A stretch of 7,594 bases of DNA from Fusobacteriota bacterium (GTDB lineage: Bacteria > Fusobacteriota > Fusobacteriia > Fusobacteriales > Fusobacteriaceae), in assembly GCA_003973585.1 (NCBI GenBank), contig QNYN01000003.1, positions 1 through 7,594 on the forward strand. Direction: 5' to 3'. The notes beneath the pieces were generated by a model, which was given only the letters and a program-made list of their open reading frames with translations, had not been told where the DNA came from and did no database searches. The position numbers and the translations under genes are program-made. This document shows, in pieces, positions 6,058 through 7,594 of the stretch (position 1 is the stretch's first letter; the number at the start of each line of letters is the position of its first letter).

Positions 6058-7023
6058 ATGGGAAAAAAAGAAGTGAATTTATTTTCAGAGTTTAAAATAA
6101 AAGACATAACCTTAAAAAATAGAATAGTATTACCTCCTATGGTGAGATTTAGCCTTATTGGAAAGGATGGATATGTAACTCCTAAATTAGTTGAGTGGTA
6201 CGAAAATATAGCTAAAAATGGTGTTGGAATGATTATCTTAGAAGCCTCTTGTGTTGCTGAAGATGGAAAATTAAGGGATAATCAAATTGGAATATGGGAT
6301 GATTCTTTTATAGAAGGGCTTAGTAAAATAGCTGATGTATGTAGAAAAAATGGTGTTCCTACTTTGATTCAAATCCATCATGCAGGTTACAAAGAAAAAA
6401 TAGTTGATGTTTCTACAGAAAAATTAGATTCTATTTTAGAAGAATTTGTTTTAGCTTTTGAAAGGGCAAAAAAATGTGGATTTGATGGAATTGAAATTCA
6501 TGGAGCACATACTTATTTAATATCTCAATTACATTCAAGATTATGGAATAAAAGAAATGATAAATATGGTGATAGACTCTATTTTACTCGTGAATTAATA
6601 AATCGAACTAAAGATTTATTTGATGAAAAATTCATATTAGGAATTCGAATTGGTGGAAATGAACCAACTTTAGAAGATGGGATATATATAGCCAAAGAAT
6701 TAGAAAAATATGGGGTAGATCTTATTCATGTATCTAGTGGTGTACCAGATCCAAAATTTTATTCAGATAGAAAAATAGAAATCCCTGAAGATTTTCCATT
6801 AGATTGGGTAGTATATTTAGGAGTAGAGATAAAAAAACATGTGAATATTCCTGTTATAGCAGTGAGAGGGATAAAAAAAGAGGTAGAAGCTAGTTATTTA
6901 ATAGAAAATAATTTAGTTGATTTAGTTGCCATAGGTAGAGGAATGATTTCACGACCTCATTGGGTTTCATGGGCAAAGAAGAAATATAAATTTAGAAAAA
7001 ATACAGGTGGAAAATTGTTATAG
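6058..7023 (+). CDS. Short Old Yellow Enzyme-family NADH:flavin oxidoreductase
   Basis: This 321-residue protein is a single TIM-barrel FMN enzyme of the Old Yellow Enzyme family, which typically reduces activated C=C bonds using NAD(P)H. The ATG at 6058 is preferred over a TTG at 6040, as GAAGAGGAA precedes it at normal spacing and the encoded sequence begins to match the family only after it. Seen: NRIVLPPM (21-28), EAS..AEDG..RDNQIGIW (62-80), IQIHHAG with Q105, the substrate-binding pair H148 and H151 in IHGAHTYL with Y153, R197 in GIRIGG, and the FMN-phosphate GRG (293-295). Compared with B. subtilis YqjM as I remember it, V29 and F31 replace the active-site Cys and Tyr, and about 25-30 residues after the HHAG motif are missing. 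It has no C-terminal FeS or NAD(P)-binding domain, so it is not a 2,4-dienoyl-CoA reductase. Substrate unknown. Confidence 0.88.
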   Translation: MGKKEVNLFSEFKIKDITLKNRIVLPPMVRFSLIGKDGYVTPKLVEWYENIAKNGVGMIILEASCVAEDGKLRDNQIGIWDDSFIEGLSKIADVCRKNGVPTLIQIHHAGYKEKIVDVSTEKLDSILEEFVLAFERAKKCGFDGIEIHGAHTYLISQLHSRLWNKRNDKYGDRLYFTRELINRTKDLFDEKFILGIRIGGNEPTLEDGIYIAKELEKYGVDLIHVSSGVPDPKFYSDRKIEIPEDFPLDWVVYLGVEIKKHVNIPVIAVRGIKKEVEASYLIENNLVDLVAIGRGMISRPHWVSWAKKKYKFRKNTGGKLL

Positions 7024-7028
7024 TAAAT

Positions 7029-7073
7029 AAAAAGGAACTTAAGTAGAATTTTTACTAATTAAGTTCCTTTTTT
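7029..7073. terminator. Bidirectional intrinsic terminator between convergent genes
   Basis: A perfect 14-bp stem joins 7029-7042 (AAAAAGGAACTTAA) with 7059-7072 (TTAAGTTCCTTTTT), with up to three more pairs inside the 16-nt loop after a G/A mismatch. A run of T (7068-7073) ends the plus-strand side, and the matching A run (7029-7033) gives a T run on the minus strand. It starts 5 nt after the oxidoreductase stop and ends 12 nt before the hemolysin III-family stop, so it can end both transcripts. Confidence 0.9.
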
Positions 7074-7085
7074 GATTTTATTTTT

Positions 7086-7594
7086 TTAGATAGAATTATA
7101 GACTGCTAGATAATGAAGGGTAGTTCCTCCTATTACGAAAAAGTGCCATATAATGTGGGAATATTTGATTTTTTCTATAGAATAAAAAATAGCTCCTACA
7201 GAATATAAGATTCCTCCATCTATAAGTAAATTTAAAGAAGTTGGATTTAGATGGGCTTTTAGATTTCCAAAGGCAAAAACAATCATCCATCCCATAAACA
7301 AATAAATAAAAGTTGATAACAATGGGAATTTACCAACGAATTTAATTTTGAAAATAATTCCTAAAGTTGTTAAAGTCCATTGAATTCCTAAAATTATCCA
7401 ACCAATTGCTCCACTTAGGAGTAATAAAAAAGGAGTATAAGACCCTGAAATAAGAACATAAATAGCTGAATGATCTAAAATTTTGAATATTTTTCTATAT
7501 TTTCCTGGAGGTAAAATATGGTATATTCCAGACATTAGATACAAAAAGATAATAGAAGTACCAAAGATGGTAAATCCAATAATTTCTTTAATAC
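7086..7594 (-). CDS. trhA: Hemolysin III / PAQR-family membrane protein, partial (N-terminus outside the window)
   Basis: The frame is open from the right edge (first whole codon at 7592) to a TAA at 7088-7086, giving 168 visible residues; the family is usually a little over 200, so roughly the first 40-50 are missing. The TTG at 7544 is not a start: the upstream codons continue a normal membrane segment of the family. Seen: several hydrophobic helices, S21-GIYH25, D40-H41 followed by SAIYVLISGSYTPF, and the C-terminal W149-H150 with H160. These are the positions of the putative metal-binding Ser/His/Asp/His set of PAQR proteins. Bacterial members (YqfA/TrhA, HlyIII) are integral membrane proteins linked to membrane homeostasis; the hemolysin label comes from one early report and should not be read as a virulence claim. 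The gene is convergent with the oxidoreductase gene and shares its terminator. Confidence 0.9.
   Translation of the reverse strand, partial: IKEIIGFTIFGTSIIFLYLMSGIYHILPPGKYRKIFKILDHSAIYVLISGSYTPFLLLLSGAIGWIILGIQWTLTTLGIIFKIKFVGKFPLLSTFIYLFMGWMIVFAFGNLKAHLNPTSLNLLIDGGILYSVGAIFYSIEKIKYSHIIWHFFVIGGTTLHYLAVYNSI

Noticed and set aside
7096..7290. 64-residue minus-strand open frame
   Set aside because: It is an out-of-frame overlap inside the hemolysin III-family gene, with a composition unlike a real protein.

Overview
The window is very AT-rich. Its proteins favour Lys, Ile, Asn and Glu, Arg is mostly AGA, and ribosome binding sites are strong (AGGAGG-type). This fits a low-GC anaerobe. A Fusobacteriota member (Fusobacterium, Cetobacterium or Ilyobacter-like) is my first guess and a low-GC clostridial lineage my second; this rests on overall impression, not on a database match. 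The organism very probably makes selenoproteins, because selD itself carries an in-frame UGA at the catalytic Cys/Sec position followed by a SECIS-like hairpin.

Layout. The left part (1-2907) is a tight minus-strand operon read selD -> coiled-coil protein -> dprA-like gene. selD runs from an ATG at 2907 through UGA codon 13 to a stop at 1885. A 266-residue coiled-coil protein of unknown function follows after 1 nt. A divergent DprA/SMF-family gene starts 18 nt further on (ATG at 1064) and runs off the left edge with no stop in 354 codons. A 183-bp AT-rich divergent spacer (2908-3090) holds candidate promoters for both directions and two perfect palindromes.

The centre and right (3091-7023) is a plus-strand series: a Zn-type cation diffusion facilitator with a His-rich loop, a class-V aminotransferase of the cysteine desulfurase/selenocysteine lyase type, a HAD-IB phosphatase, and a short Old Yellow Enzyme-type flavin oxidoreductase. 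Gaps are 88, 46 and 4 nt, so the last two or three genes are very likely co-transcribed; a small hairpin and a possible internal promoter lie in the 88-nt gap. A strong bidirectional terminator (7029-7073) separates this series from a convergent minus-strand hemolysin III/PAQR membrane-protein gene, whose N-terminus lies beyond the right edge.

How the genes may work together. SelD makes selenophosphate, and class-V desulfurase/lyase enzymes can supply sulfur or selenium from cysteine or selenocysteine, so their proximity suggests a selenium-supply link (inference). The less expected pairing is selD in one operon with a coiled-coil protein and an unusual DprA-like protein. No mobile element, CRISPR array, tRNA or rRNA was seen. 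Every base outside the genes lies in spacers shorter than 200 bp.
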